Assembly: GCA_947626425.1 (NCBI GenBank)
Contig: CANQRX010000109.1
Span: 1-16,229, forward strand
Reading direction: 5' to 3'
Source: an uncultured Bacilli bacterium
GTDB taxonomy: Bacteria > Bacillota_I > Bacilli_A > RF39 > UBA660
DNA: 16,229 nt
The notes beneath the pieces are model-generated. The model did not search any database. It was not told where the DNA came from and was given only the letters and a program-made list of their open reading frames with translations. The position numbers and the translations under genes are program-made. Positions 1 through 5,246 of this stretch are shown in pieces (position 1 is the stretch's first letter; the number at the start of each line of letters is the position of its first letter).

Positions 1-2
1 AA

Positions 3-1343
3 ATGAAAATCGAAAATTATAAGTTAAAAACAAGTAAAAAAACAAAGATTTTACTAGGAAGTATGGTAGGAATAATGGCTCTAGGGGGGGGGTATCTACT
101 AAATAAAAGTTTAGGAAAATATCAAGTAACCGAAAGTTTTCCCATAATGAATGGAAAGATTCAAGTAAACAGTGGAGATGTCTCAATCATCGCGGTTAAT
201 ATCGACGGAGTACAAAGTGAAACAATACCAAAAAAAGAAGAAGGAAAATACTTTGAAAGTGCAAGTTGTGACCAAGGAGCGACAGGAAGCTGGGACCGAA
301 CAAATTGGGAATTTAAAATTCAAAATTTAACGAAAAAGAAAACCAAATGTACATTAAACTTTGTGACGGCTGGTACTCCAGTTGAAAATCAAAATGGTGC
401 AAGTAAAATGGAAGATTTATTATCTCAAGAGGAAAATAAAGAATCAGGAATAACTATTGCCAGTGATGATAATAACATTAGATACATAGGAAGTGCTCCA
501 AAAAATTATGTATATTTTAATTGTAAAGATGGAAATTCGTCAGGCAGTCAATGTGAAAAATGGCGAATTATCGGCTTAATGGATAATATTGAAACATCTA
601 CAGGAACAAAAGAAAAACTTTTAAAAATAATAAGAAGTGATAGTTTAGGTAATCATAGTTGGGATAAATCAGATAATGGAGAAAATGATGGCTATGGAGT
701 AAATGAATGGAGTCATGCGGATTTGATGCATGCTTTAAAAAAATATGGTGGTGAATCTGATAGTGACTGCAAAGATACTTCATGTAGAAGTTGGGGCCAA
801 TTAAGTGCAAGTGCTCAAGGTATGATAGAAAACGTAAAATGGAATACGGGAACTTCTCCAGGGGATCAAACAATGTGGCAAGGAGGAAATTCGCCAATAG
901 TGCAGTATATGTGGGAACGAAGTGATTTTACAGGAAAGCAATGTAATGGTGGAAGTTCTTGTAATGATAACATTTCCCGAAAAACCACATGGGAAGGTAA
1001 AGTAGGTTTGATGTATCCATCAGATTATGGCTATGCAACAGATGGCGGAGGAACTGAAAAAAGAGAGTCATGCCTATGGCATCAAATGTATGGTGGTTGG
1101 CTTAGCAATTGTTATGAAAATGATTGGTTATGTGATTCAAGTAATGAGCAATGGACAATGACGCCTGCGCCGTACTCTTTGTATGCTAACAATGTGTTCT
1201 ATGTCTACAAGGGCGGGTTTGTCTCCTACAACTATGCTAGCATTTCCCGCGCGGTTCGCCCCGTCGTATATTTAAAGTCATCCGTTAAAATTAAAGGGGG
1301 AACTGGGGAAGAAACTTCTCCTTATGAGCTTTCTATTAACTGA
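3..1343 (+). CDS. Membrane-anchored Cys-rich surface protein with C-type-lectin/DUF6273-like C-terminus
   Basis: A 446-residue protein that I infer is displayed on the outer face of the membrane. Residues 1-16 are basic, residues about 17-34 form one hydrophobic segment, and the rest is polar and extracellular. A beta-rich stretch (about 40-122) is followed by a larger domain (about 155-446) that ends in WTMTP, a variable-looking stretch, RAVRPVVYLKS and a SPYEL tail. That end pattern is typical of the formylglycine-enzyme/C-type-lectin-like family often annotated DUF6273 in gut Firmicutes; this is recalled, not searched. Eleven Cys, often in close pairs, suggest disulfides. The ATG at 3 is the first visible start; only two bases lie upstream, so ribosome site and promoter are unseen and an earlier start is possible. 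A run of nine G lies in the membrane segment, and codons 384-421 have a distinct base composition. It ends in TGA and meets a convergent femAB-like gene. Confidence 0.8.
   Translation: MKIENYKLKTSKKTKILLGSMVGIMALGGGYLLNKSLGKYQVTESFPIMNGKIQVNSGDVSIIAVNIDGVQSETIPKKEEGKYFESASCDQGATGSWDRTNWEFKIQNLTKKKTKCTLNFVTAGTPVENQNGASKMEDLLSQEENKESGITIASDDNNIRYIGSAPKNYVYFNCKDGNSSGSQCEKWRIIGLMDNIETSTGTKEKLLKIIRSDSLGNHSWDKSDNGENDGYGVNEWSHADLMHALKKYGGESDSDCKDTSCRSWGQLSASAQGMIENVKWNTGTSPGDQTMWQGGNSPIVQYMWERSDFTGKQCNGGSSCNDNISRKTTWEGKVGLMYPSDYGYATDGGGTEKRESCLWHQMYGGWLSNCYENDWLCDSSNEQWTMTPAPYSLYANNVFYVYKGGFVSYNYASISRAVRPVVYLKSSVKIKGGTGEETSPYELSIN
84..92 (+). repeat. G9 homopolymer tract, candidate phase-variation switch
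   Basis: Nine consecutive G encode three Gly inside the membrane segment of the first gene. Long G runs are rare in DNA this AT-rich. Loss of one G gives GGT ATC TAC TAA, and gain of one gives GTA TCT ACT AAA TAA, so either slip stops translation within about five codons. This is the layout of a slipped-strand on/off switch. The sequence shows the tract and the stops; switching itself is inferred. Confidence 0.6.
1152..1266 (+). other. Candidate DGR-type variable region with GC-rich 3' end
   Basis: Codons 384-421 span WTMTP to VRPV. By my count the 108 bases from 1158 to 1265 are about 53% GC, far above the flanks. The residues that would face ligand (Y,S,Y,A,N,N,F,Y,Y,F,S,Y,N,Y,S,I,S) are all encoded by codons ending in C or T, as expected if they derive from AAC/AAT codons mutated at their A positions. 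The 3' end (1246-1266) is 18/21 G+C, like an initiation-of-mutagenic-homing site. No reverse transcriptase or template repeat is in the window, so this is a candidate only. Confidence 0.5.
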
Positions 1344-1358
1344 AAATTAACTTGTTTA

Positions 1359-1394
1359 AAAACCAACTTATTTTTCTTTTTTTAAGTTGGTTTT
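1359..1394. terminator. Bidirectional terminator between convergent genes
   Basis: A 12-bp perfect stem (AAAACCAACTTA / TAAGTTGGTTTT) encloses a T-rich 12-base loop. U-runs occur on the 3' side in both directions, so it can end both the first gene and the opposing femAB-like gene, whose stop codon (1368-1370) lies within the left arm. Confidence 0.8.
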
Positions 1395-2618
1395 ATTAAA
1401 TAATTTAGCTAATGTTCCTGATTTTCTTAACTTTTCATATTTCTTAGGATTTATTGGTAAGTCAAATTCGCCAATAAATTCATAAATTTTAGGTTGAAAA
1501 CCAATTTTAAATTGATTTAATCCATAATATGGATTATTTTTTTCAAAATTTCCTGTCATTCCATTTAAATCTAAATAATCGAAATTTTTTTTGTAATATT
1601 CAATAATTGAATAATGAAGAAAGTAATTAGGGTCAAATGATTTATATTTTTTATCATAACCACTTATTAAAATATGAACTCGATTTTGGAAACGAATAAC
1701 TAAAGCTCCCGCGATATAAACTTTTTCTTGTTTCTTACTTAAGTTTGTTGCTAGATTAATATCACTAATGTAAGCTAATAGTTTTCTATCAGACATCATT
1801 TTTTTATTGATATTTCGTTTGGTATTAACTAATTTTAATTTTTGATTGTAAATATTGTTTTTTTCCATTTCGGTTTCATAAAGTCTTCGGGAATTAATTA
1901 AATATTCATGGGGATTAATTGAAACTAAAAGGACATCAATCATACTATTTTGGTTAAAAGAATTATAGTAATCTTTATAATAAAATTCATTACAATCTCT
2001 TTTTCTTTTAATAAATTTTTGTAATATATCTAATCCTTGGCGATTGGCAATTTCAAATTCTAATCCTTTTGTAAAACTTCTTCTTATTTTATTACGAGTA
2101 TTTTTATCAGTATTATTTAGTTTAAAATCTTTTAAAGAAATGATACCATTAAAACGCGGAAAAATAGATTCAAAATATAAATTGCTTTTTAATTTAACAT
2201 AACCTAAATCTTGAAGGGTTTTTGTAATTTCGTTATTTGGAGTGTTTATTTTAGTATTGGTCTTAATATCAATTTCGCTGATAGCTAATTCGGGATTGAT
2301 TTTTATGAAGCAGACATTTCTTTTTTTATAATAATTGATAATATCTTGAGTGAAATTTTGTAGAAGATTTTTGTTATAGTAATCGATTATAAATCCTTTG
2401 GGAGCATAACCGTAGTAAAGGTTATTTTTTATTTTTTTTATTAAAATTAAAGATACTCCATAAATTTTACCAGCTTGGTCTTTATAACCAATTAATTCAT
2501 GAGAGTAACCTTGTTCGCTCATTAATAGGGCATAATTAATTGTTTGATAATGACTACTTAATGGGTGATACATAGCATAATTGTTAAATTCATTAATTGA
2601 AATTTCCTCAATTTTCAT
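1368..2618 (-). CDS. FemAB-family peptidoglycan interpeptide-bridge aminoacyltransferase
   Basis: A 416-residue FemA/FemB/FemX-like enzyme. The family transfers amino acids from aminoacyl-tRNA to the lysine side chain of lipid II at the cytoplasmic membrane face, building the peptidoglycan cross-bridge. Family traits seen: an N-terminal acetyltransferase-like half with YGYAPKGFIIDY, the central TRNKIRRSFTKGLEFEI stretch followed by F..RKRDCNEFYY, a Lys/Glu/Asn-rich helical arm (about residues 230-265) matching the FemA coiled coil, and a C-terminal half ending with IYEFIGEFDLPIN. Length fits the family. A start 42 codons further upstream is open, but the internal ATG at 2618 has a good ribosome site (GAAGGGG, 8 bases away), and the strong promoter at 2646-2674 lies inside the longer reading, so the short start is correct. 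No signal peptide. The specific amino acid cannot be read from sequence. Its presence argues for a walled cell. Confidence 0.88.
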   Translation of the reverse strand: MKIEEISINEFNNYAMYHPLSSHYQTINYALLMSEQGYSHELIGYKDQAGKIYGVSLILIKKIKNNLYYGYAPKGFIIDYYNKNLLQNFTQDIINYYKKRNVCFIKINPELAISEIDIKTNTKINTPNNEITKTLQDLGYVKLKSNLYFESIFPRFNGIISLKDFKLNNTDKNTRNKIRRSFTKGLEFEIANRQGLDILQKFIKRKRDCNEFYYKDYYNSFNQNSMIDVLLVSINPHEYLINSRRLYETEMEKNNIYNQKLKLVNTKRNINKKMMSDRKLLAYISDINLATNLSKKQEKVYIAGALVIRFQNRVHILISGYDKKYKSFDPNYFLHYSIIEYYKKNFDYLDLNGMTGNFEKNNPYYGLNQFKIGFQPKIYEFIGEFDLPINPKKYEKLRKSGTLAKLFNKTNLKKEK

Positions 2619-2626
2619 AACTTTGT

Positions 2627-2633
2627 CCCCTTC
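2627..2633 (-). promoter_or_regulatory. Ribosome binding site fixing the femAB start
   Basis: GAAGGGG on the minus strand lies eight bases before the ATG at 2618. It is what decides the start against the longer open frame that runs upstream through the promoter. Confidence 0.75.
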
Positions 2634-2645
2634 ATTTGACATCGT

Positions 2646-2674
2646 ATTGTACAATATCTTGGCGGTTTTGTCAA
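2646..2674 (-). promoter_or_regulatory. Sigma-A type promoter of the femAB-like gene
   Basis: Minus strand TTGACA (2674-2669), 17-base spacer, TACAAT (2651-2646). The -35 is a perfect consensus and the -10 matches five of six. It lies 28 bases before the ATG at 2618. Its -35 half interleaves with the promoter of the divergent membrane-protein gene. Confidence 0.85.
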
Positions 2675-2687
2675 ATTGTGCTATAAT
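2659..2687 (+). promoter_or_regulatory. Promoter of the DUF308-like gene, overlapping the femAB promoter
   Basis: TTGGCG (2659-2664), 17-base spacer, TATAAT (2682-2687, perfect). The spacers and -35 regions of the two promoters overlap on opposite strands, so one polymerase should exclude the other. The predicted leader to the ATG at 2712 is only about 18 bases. Confidence 0.75.
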
Positions 2688-2711
2688 GTTATTTAAGGTA
2701 GATGATGTTAG

Positions 2712-3368
2712 ATGTATAATGAAAATGATCGAAAAAAAAAGCAAAAAAATTCTAAAAAACGGAAAAAAACAAGATTTTTTTTCTTTCCTTTTGTTAGAGA
2801 AAGTGATAGTAAACTAGAAAAAACTTTTGCTAAATTATTAAGAAATGATTTATTTTTAGCTTTTGTATTTATTATTGTTGGTTTAATTTTTAATTTTATA
2901 ACTGGTAATCAAAATATATTATCAATAATAAGTGGCATTTTATTTTTAATTTATGCAGTTGTAGAATTTTTATATTTTTTAAAACGGGATTTAATTTCTT
3001 TATTTAAAGGAAATATAGTTTATGCAATTGGGAGTTTGTTATTAGGCATTTTTGTTTTAATTAATACTTTTGTTAAAATGATGCCATTAAATAAAGCGAT
3101 AGCTATATGGTATATTTATATTGGCTTATTGTGTTTAGTAAAGTCTTTTCAATTAAATTCTCTTGATAAAAAAAGTTTTACAATGATGTTAGTAACAAGT
3201 TTGACAACTTTTTTTCTAGCAGTTGTTTTATTTATCAATCCTTTTAAAAATTTATTAGAAAATCAAGTTATTGGTGTTTATTTAATTTTATATGGTTTAT
3301 TACATGCAAATATTATAGTTTTGCTAAGGTCACGAGCACGAAGAATTTTAGAAAAACTTAATAAATAA
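2712..3368 (+). CDS. Six-helix DUF308/HdeD-like membrane protein
   Basis: A 218-residue integral membrane protein. The first 35 residues are strongly basic (KKKQKNSKKRKK) and probably cytoplasmic. Six hydrophobic segments follow at roughly residues 47-65, 69-91, 98-118, 126-146, 153-173 and 180-202, with a basic tail (RSRARR). Six short helices in this arrangement match the DUF308/HdeD-type family, whose E. coli member is linked to acid resistance; no function can be assigned here. The start at 2712 has only a modest ribosome site (AAGG, 13 bases upstream), but it is the first in-frame ATG after a good promoter. The 5' end holds runs of A9, A7, A7 and T8, so indels there would move translation to the other open frame. 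A 46-bp gap with no clear terminator separates it from the enolase gene, so the two are probably co-transcribed. Confidence 0.7.
   Translation: MYNENDRKKKQKNSKKRKKTRFFFFPFVRESDSKLEKTFAKLLRNDLFLAFVFIIVGLIFNFITGNQNILSIISGILFLIYAVVEFLYFLKRDLISLFKGNIVYAIGSLLLGIFVLINTFVKMMPLNKAIAIWYIYIGLLCLVKSFQLNSLDKKSFTMMLVTSLTTFFLAVVLFINPFKNLLENQVIGVYLILYGLLHANIIVLLRSRARRILEKLNK
2731..2782 (+). repeat. Cluster of A and T homopolymers in the 5' coding region
   Basis: Runs of nine A, seven A, seven A and eight T lie within about 50 bases near the start of the DUF308-like gene. They encode the Lys-rich tail and the FFFF segment. A second frame (ATG at 2719) stays open until 2817, so slippage here would exchange frames rather than stop at once. 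In AT-rich DNA such runs can be neutral. Confidence 0.4.
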
Positions 3369-3414
3369 GGTATAAAATAAATAAATTTTTTAAGAATAAG
3401 AAGAGGTGGTATAA

Positions 3415-4650
3415 ATGGTAATAATTACAAATATTCATGCAAGGGAAATTTTGGATTCACGTGGAAATCCGACTGTTGAAGCATCTATGGAATGTTCTAA
3501 TGGTGTAAGAGTGGTCGCTTCGGTTCCATCTGGAGCTTCCACTGGGTCCAAAGAAGCAATTGAGCTAAGAGATGATGATCCCAATCGTTATAACGGTTTA
3601 GGTGTTTTAAAAGCAGTTAATAATGTTAATACAAAAATTCGGGAGGCTTTAGTTGGTAGAGAGCTTAATCAAGTGTTTGTTGATGAAACTTTATTGAAAT
3701 TAGATGGAACTTCAAATAAAAGTTATTTAGGAGCTAATGCGTTGCTTGCAGTTTCTTTGTGTTCAATTAAGGCTTTAGCGCAAAGTGAAGATAAACAATT
3801 ATATGAGTATATTTCTAGTGGGAGTGTAACCATGCCTTTAATGTTTGTCAATATTTTAAATGGGGGAATGCATTCCGATAACAATTTGGATATTCAAGAA
3901 TTTATGATTGTTCCGGTTATGAATGGGATTAAAAAACGGGTTCAAGTTGCGAGTGAAATTTTTCATAATTTAAAAAAGATTTTAAAAGATCAGGGTCTTG
4001 TGACTTCGGTTGGTGATGAAGGTGGTTTTGCTCCCAATCTTGCGTATAATAGTTTAGCGATTGATTACATTGTTAAAGCTATTGAAAAAAGTGGTTATAA
4101 ACCTGGTCAAGATGTTTTTATTGCTTTAGATATTGCTGCAAATACGCTTTATGATAAACAGTCTAATACCTATAGGATAGATAATAGAAATTTAACACCT
4201 GCGGAAATGATGGAGTATTATAAAAATTTAGTTAACATTTATCCAATTTTGAGTATTGAAGACCCGTTTGAAGAAAATGATTTAGAATCTTTTGCTAAAT
4301 TAACTCAAATTCTTGGGGAAAGAATAATGTTAGTTGGTGATGATACTTTTGTAACTAATGAGCGTTATCTAAAACAAGGAATTAGTAAAAAGGCTGGCAA
4401 TTCTATTTTAATTAAAGCTAACCAAATTGGAACTATAAGTGAAATGACGAGAACTATTTTATTAGCCAAAAAGAATAATTATAAAACTGTTATATCCCAT
4501 CGAAGTGGTGAAACTCTTGATACTTTTATTGCTGACTTTGCGGTTGGGTTAAATATCCCATTTATTAAAACTGGTTCAATGTCAAGAGGAGAAAGAATTG
4601 CTAAATATAACCGATTAATGGAAATTGAAGAACATTTACAAGGAAATTAA
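3415..4650 (+). CDS. eno: Enolase (phosphopyruvate hydratase), divergent
   Basis: Interconverts 2-phosphoglycerate and phosphoenolpyruvate in cytoplasmic glycolysis. At 411 residues it is about 20 shorter than common bacterial enolases. The essential residues are present by motif: loop SGASTG (39-44), His153 in NGGMHSDN, QEF (161-163), general acid Glu202 in GDEGG, metal ligands Asp239 (ALD), Glu282 (SIED) and Asp309 (GDD), base Lys334 (ILIKANQIGT), His-Arg-Ser 362-364 (SHRSGE) and Lys385 (KTGS). Deviations from the usual bacterial pattern include HSDN for HADN, SIEDPFEE for SIEDG-type, SGETLD for SGETED, and ALDIAANTLY for the common ALD.ASSEFY. It is therefore probably active but from a divergent branch or a second copy. 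The start is clear: AGAGGTGG six bases before the ATG. It follows the DUF308-like gene by 46 bp and ends at a hairpin terminator. Confidence 0.93.
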   Translation: MVIITNIHAREILDSRGNPTVEASMECSNGVRVVASVPSGASTGSKEAIELRDDDPNRYNGLGVLKAVNNVNTKIREALVGRELNQVFVDETLLKLDGTSNKSYLGANALLAVSLCSIKALAQSEDKQLYEYISSGSVTMPLMFVNILNGGMHSDNNLDIQEFMIVPVMNGIKKRVQVASEIFHNLKKILKDQGLVTSVGDEGGFAPNLAYNSLAIDYIVKAIEKSGYKPGQDVFIALDIAANTLYDKQSNTYRIDNRNLTPAEMMEYYKNLVNIYPILSIEDPFEENDLESFAKLTQILGERIMLVGDDTFVTNERYLKQGISKKAGNSILIKANQIGTISEMTRTILLAKKNNYKTVISHRSGETLDTFIADFAVGLNIPFIKTGSMSRGERIAKYNRLMEIEEHLQGN

Positions 4651-4657
4651 AAAATTC

Positions 4658-4681
4658 GAACTTTAATAGTTCATTTTTTTT
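4658..4681 (+). terminator. Intrinsic terminator after enolase
   Basis: GAACT / AGTTC stem with a TTAAT loop, followed by A and eight T. The stem is only five base pairs, but the same GAACTTTAATAGTTC core followed by a T run also ends the small gene at 13803. Confidence 0.7.
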
Positions 4682-4817
4682 GGAAATATAAATAGAATCA
4701 ATAATTTTAGTTGATTTGGTATTTTATTTAGTTGAATAAAAAAATAATAAGAAAGTTGGTTTGTTTTGTTATTACTAAATAATTTAAATAAAATAGGAAA
4801 ATAATACTTTTTCATAG

Positions 4818-4863
4818 AAAAAAGAACTGCTCTAAAATTAATTATTTAATTTTTTAACAGTTC
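4818..4863 (-). terminator. Intrinsic terminator of the tRNA-Cys transcript
   Basis: On the minus strand GAACTG pairs with CAGTTC, an inner AT-rich stem (TTAATT-type arms) extends the hairpin, and six U follow. It lies about 40 bases past the tRNA 3' end. Confidence 0.7.
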
Positions 4864-4903
4864 CATATATTTTATGTTCGTGTACTTCGAACAGATTCGT
4901 CAA

Positions 4904-4977
4904 TGGAGGAGTCGACCGGATTTGAACCGGTGATCAGGGTGTTGCAGACCCACGCCTTACCACTTGGCTACGACTCC
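4904..4977 (-). tRNA. tRNA-Cys (anticodon GCA), CCA encoded
   Basis: A 74-base tRNA. Acceptor GGAGTCG pairs with CGACTCC; the D arm is GCC AAGTGGTAA GGC; the anticodon loop is CTGCAAC with GCA at 34-36 (plus-strand 4943-4945); the T arm is ACCGG TTCAAAT CCGGT; discriminator U and CCA are encoded. The D-arm and anticodon-loop sequences match the Bacillus tRNA-Cys pattern. The first anticodon-stem pair is U-U, a mild defect. It stands alone, with its own promoter and terminator, and diverges from the giant Cys-rich protein gene 270 bp away. It reads both UGU and UGC. Confidence 0.95.
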
Positions 4978-4986
4978 GATGTATTC

Positions 4987-5015
4987 ATTTTAATATAAAA
5001 AACACTATTTGTCAA
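4987..5015 (-). promoter_or_regulatory. Promoter of tRNA-Cys
   Basis: Minus strand TTGACA (5015-5010, perfect), 17-base spacer, TAAAAT (4992-4987), ten bases before the tRNA 5' end at 4977. Confidence 0.8.
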
Positions 5016-5158
5016 AAAATATATGCACTGATGTCCAAAATTATGTGGCTTTTAAATAAAAAATGTTTTATTTCAATGTTGTTTGAACTTATGAAAGTAT
5101 AAAAATTAGTTATTGTTGATTATTAAAAGAGTATTGTTGAAAAAATTTTTTTCTTGGA

Positions 5159-5204
5159 AAACTAAAATTAATATTTTGATACATCTTGTTTATAATTTTA
5201 GTTT
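5159..5204. promoter_or_regulatory. 12-bp perfect inverted repeat at the giant-gene promoter
   Basis: AAACTAAAATTA (5159-5170) and TAATTTTAGTTT (5193-5204) are perfect inverted copies with 22 bases between. The right arm fills the spacer between -35 and -10 of the giant gene, so a protein bound there would block polymerase. Arm centres are 34 bp apart, about three helical turns. It could be an operator or chance symmetry in AT-rich DNA. Confidence 0.4.
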
Positions 5205-5214
5205 ATGCTATAAT
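5186..5214 (+). promoter_or_regulatory. Extended -10 promoter of the giant repeat gene
   Basis: TTGTTT (5186-5191), 17-base spacer, TGC-TATAAT (5206-5214): a perfect -10 with the extended TGn element. The ribosome site GTAGGAG lies six bases before the ATG at 5247. The leader is about 25 bases. Confidence 0.8.
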
Positions 5215-5246
5215 CTTTTCATAGAATAAGAGAGTAGGAGATAAGC

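Larger units (their letters stand above)
4651..5246. other. Intergenic region carrying tRNA-Cys and two divergent promoters
   Basis: No protein gene is supported in these 596 bases. From left to right they hold the enolase terminator, about 135 bases of very AT-rich sequence with nothing recognisable (4682-4817), the tRNA-Cys terminator, the tRNA itself, its promoter, about 140 bases of AT-rich sequence (5016-5158), then an inverted repeat and the promoter of the giant repeat gene. A 23-codon frame at 5032 has no ribosome site. Confidence 0.7.

Noticed and set aside
598..897. 99-codon minus-strand frame inside the first gene
   Set aside because: His/Leu-rich shadow of the plus-strand coding sequence without start signals.
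2619..2744. Upstream start giving a 458-residue FemAB protein
   Set aside because: The extension runs through both promoters and lacks a ribosome site; the ATG at 2618 has GAAGGGG eight bases away.
2581..2817. 78-codon plus-strand frame overlapping the femAB start
   Set aside because: It starts inside the femAB-like gene, crosses both promoters and has no ribosome site; it is a shadow of the DUF308-like gene in another frame.
4875..4893. TGTTCG...CGAACA hairpin just past the tRNA as a second tRNA remnant
   Set aside because: Only a six-pair stem with a seven-base loop; no other arms. It is simply in the tRNA 3' trailer.
5032..5103. Short 23-codon frame with a transposase-like feel between tRNA-Cys and the giant gene
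   Set aside because: No ribosome site, no inverted ends, no recognisable insertion-sequence remnant.
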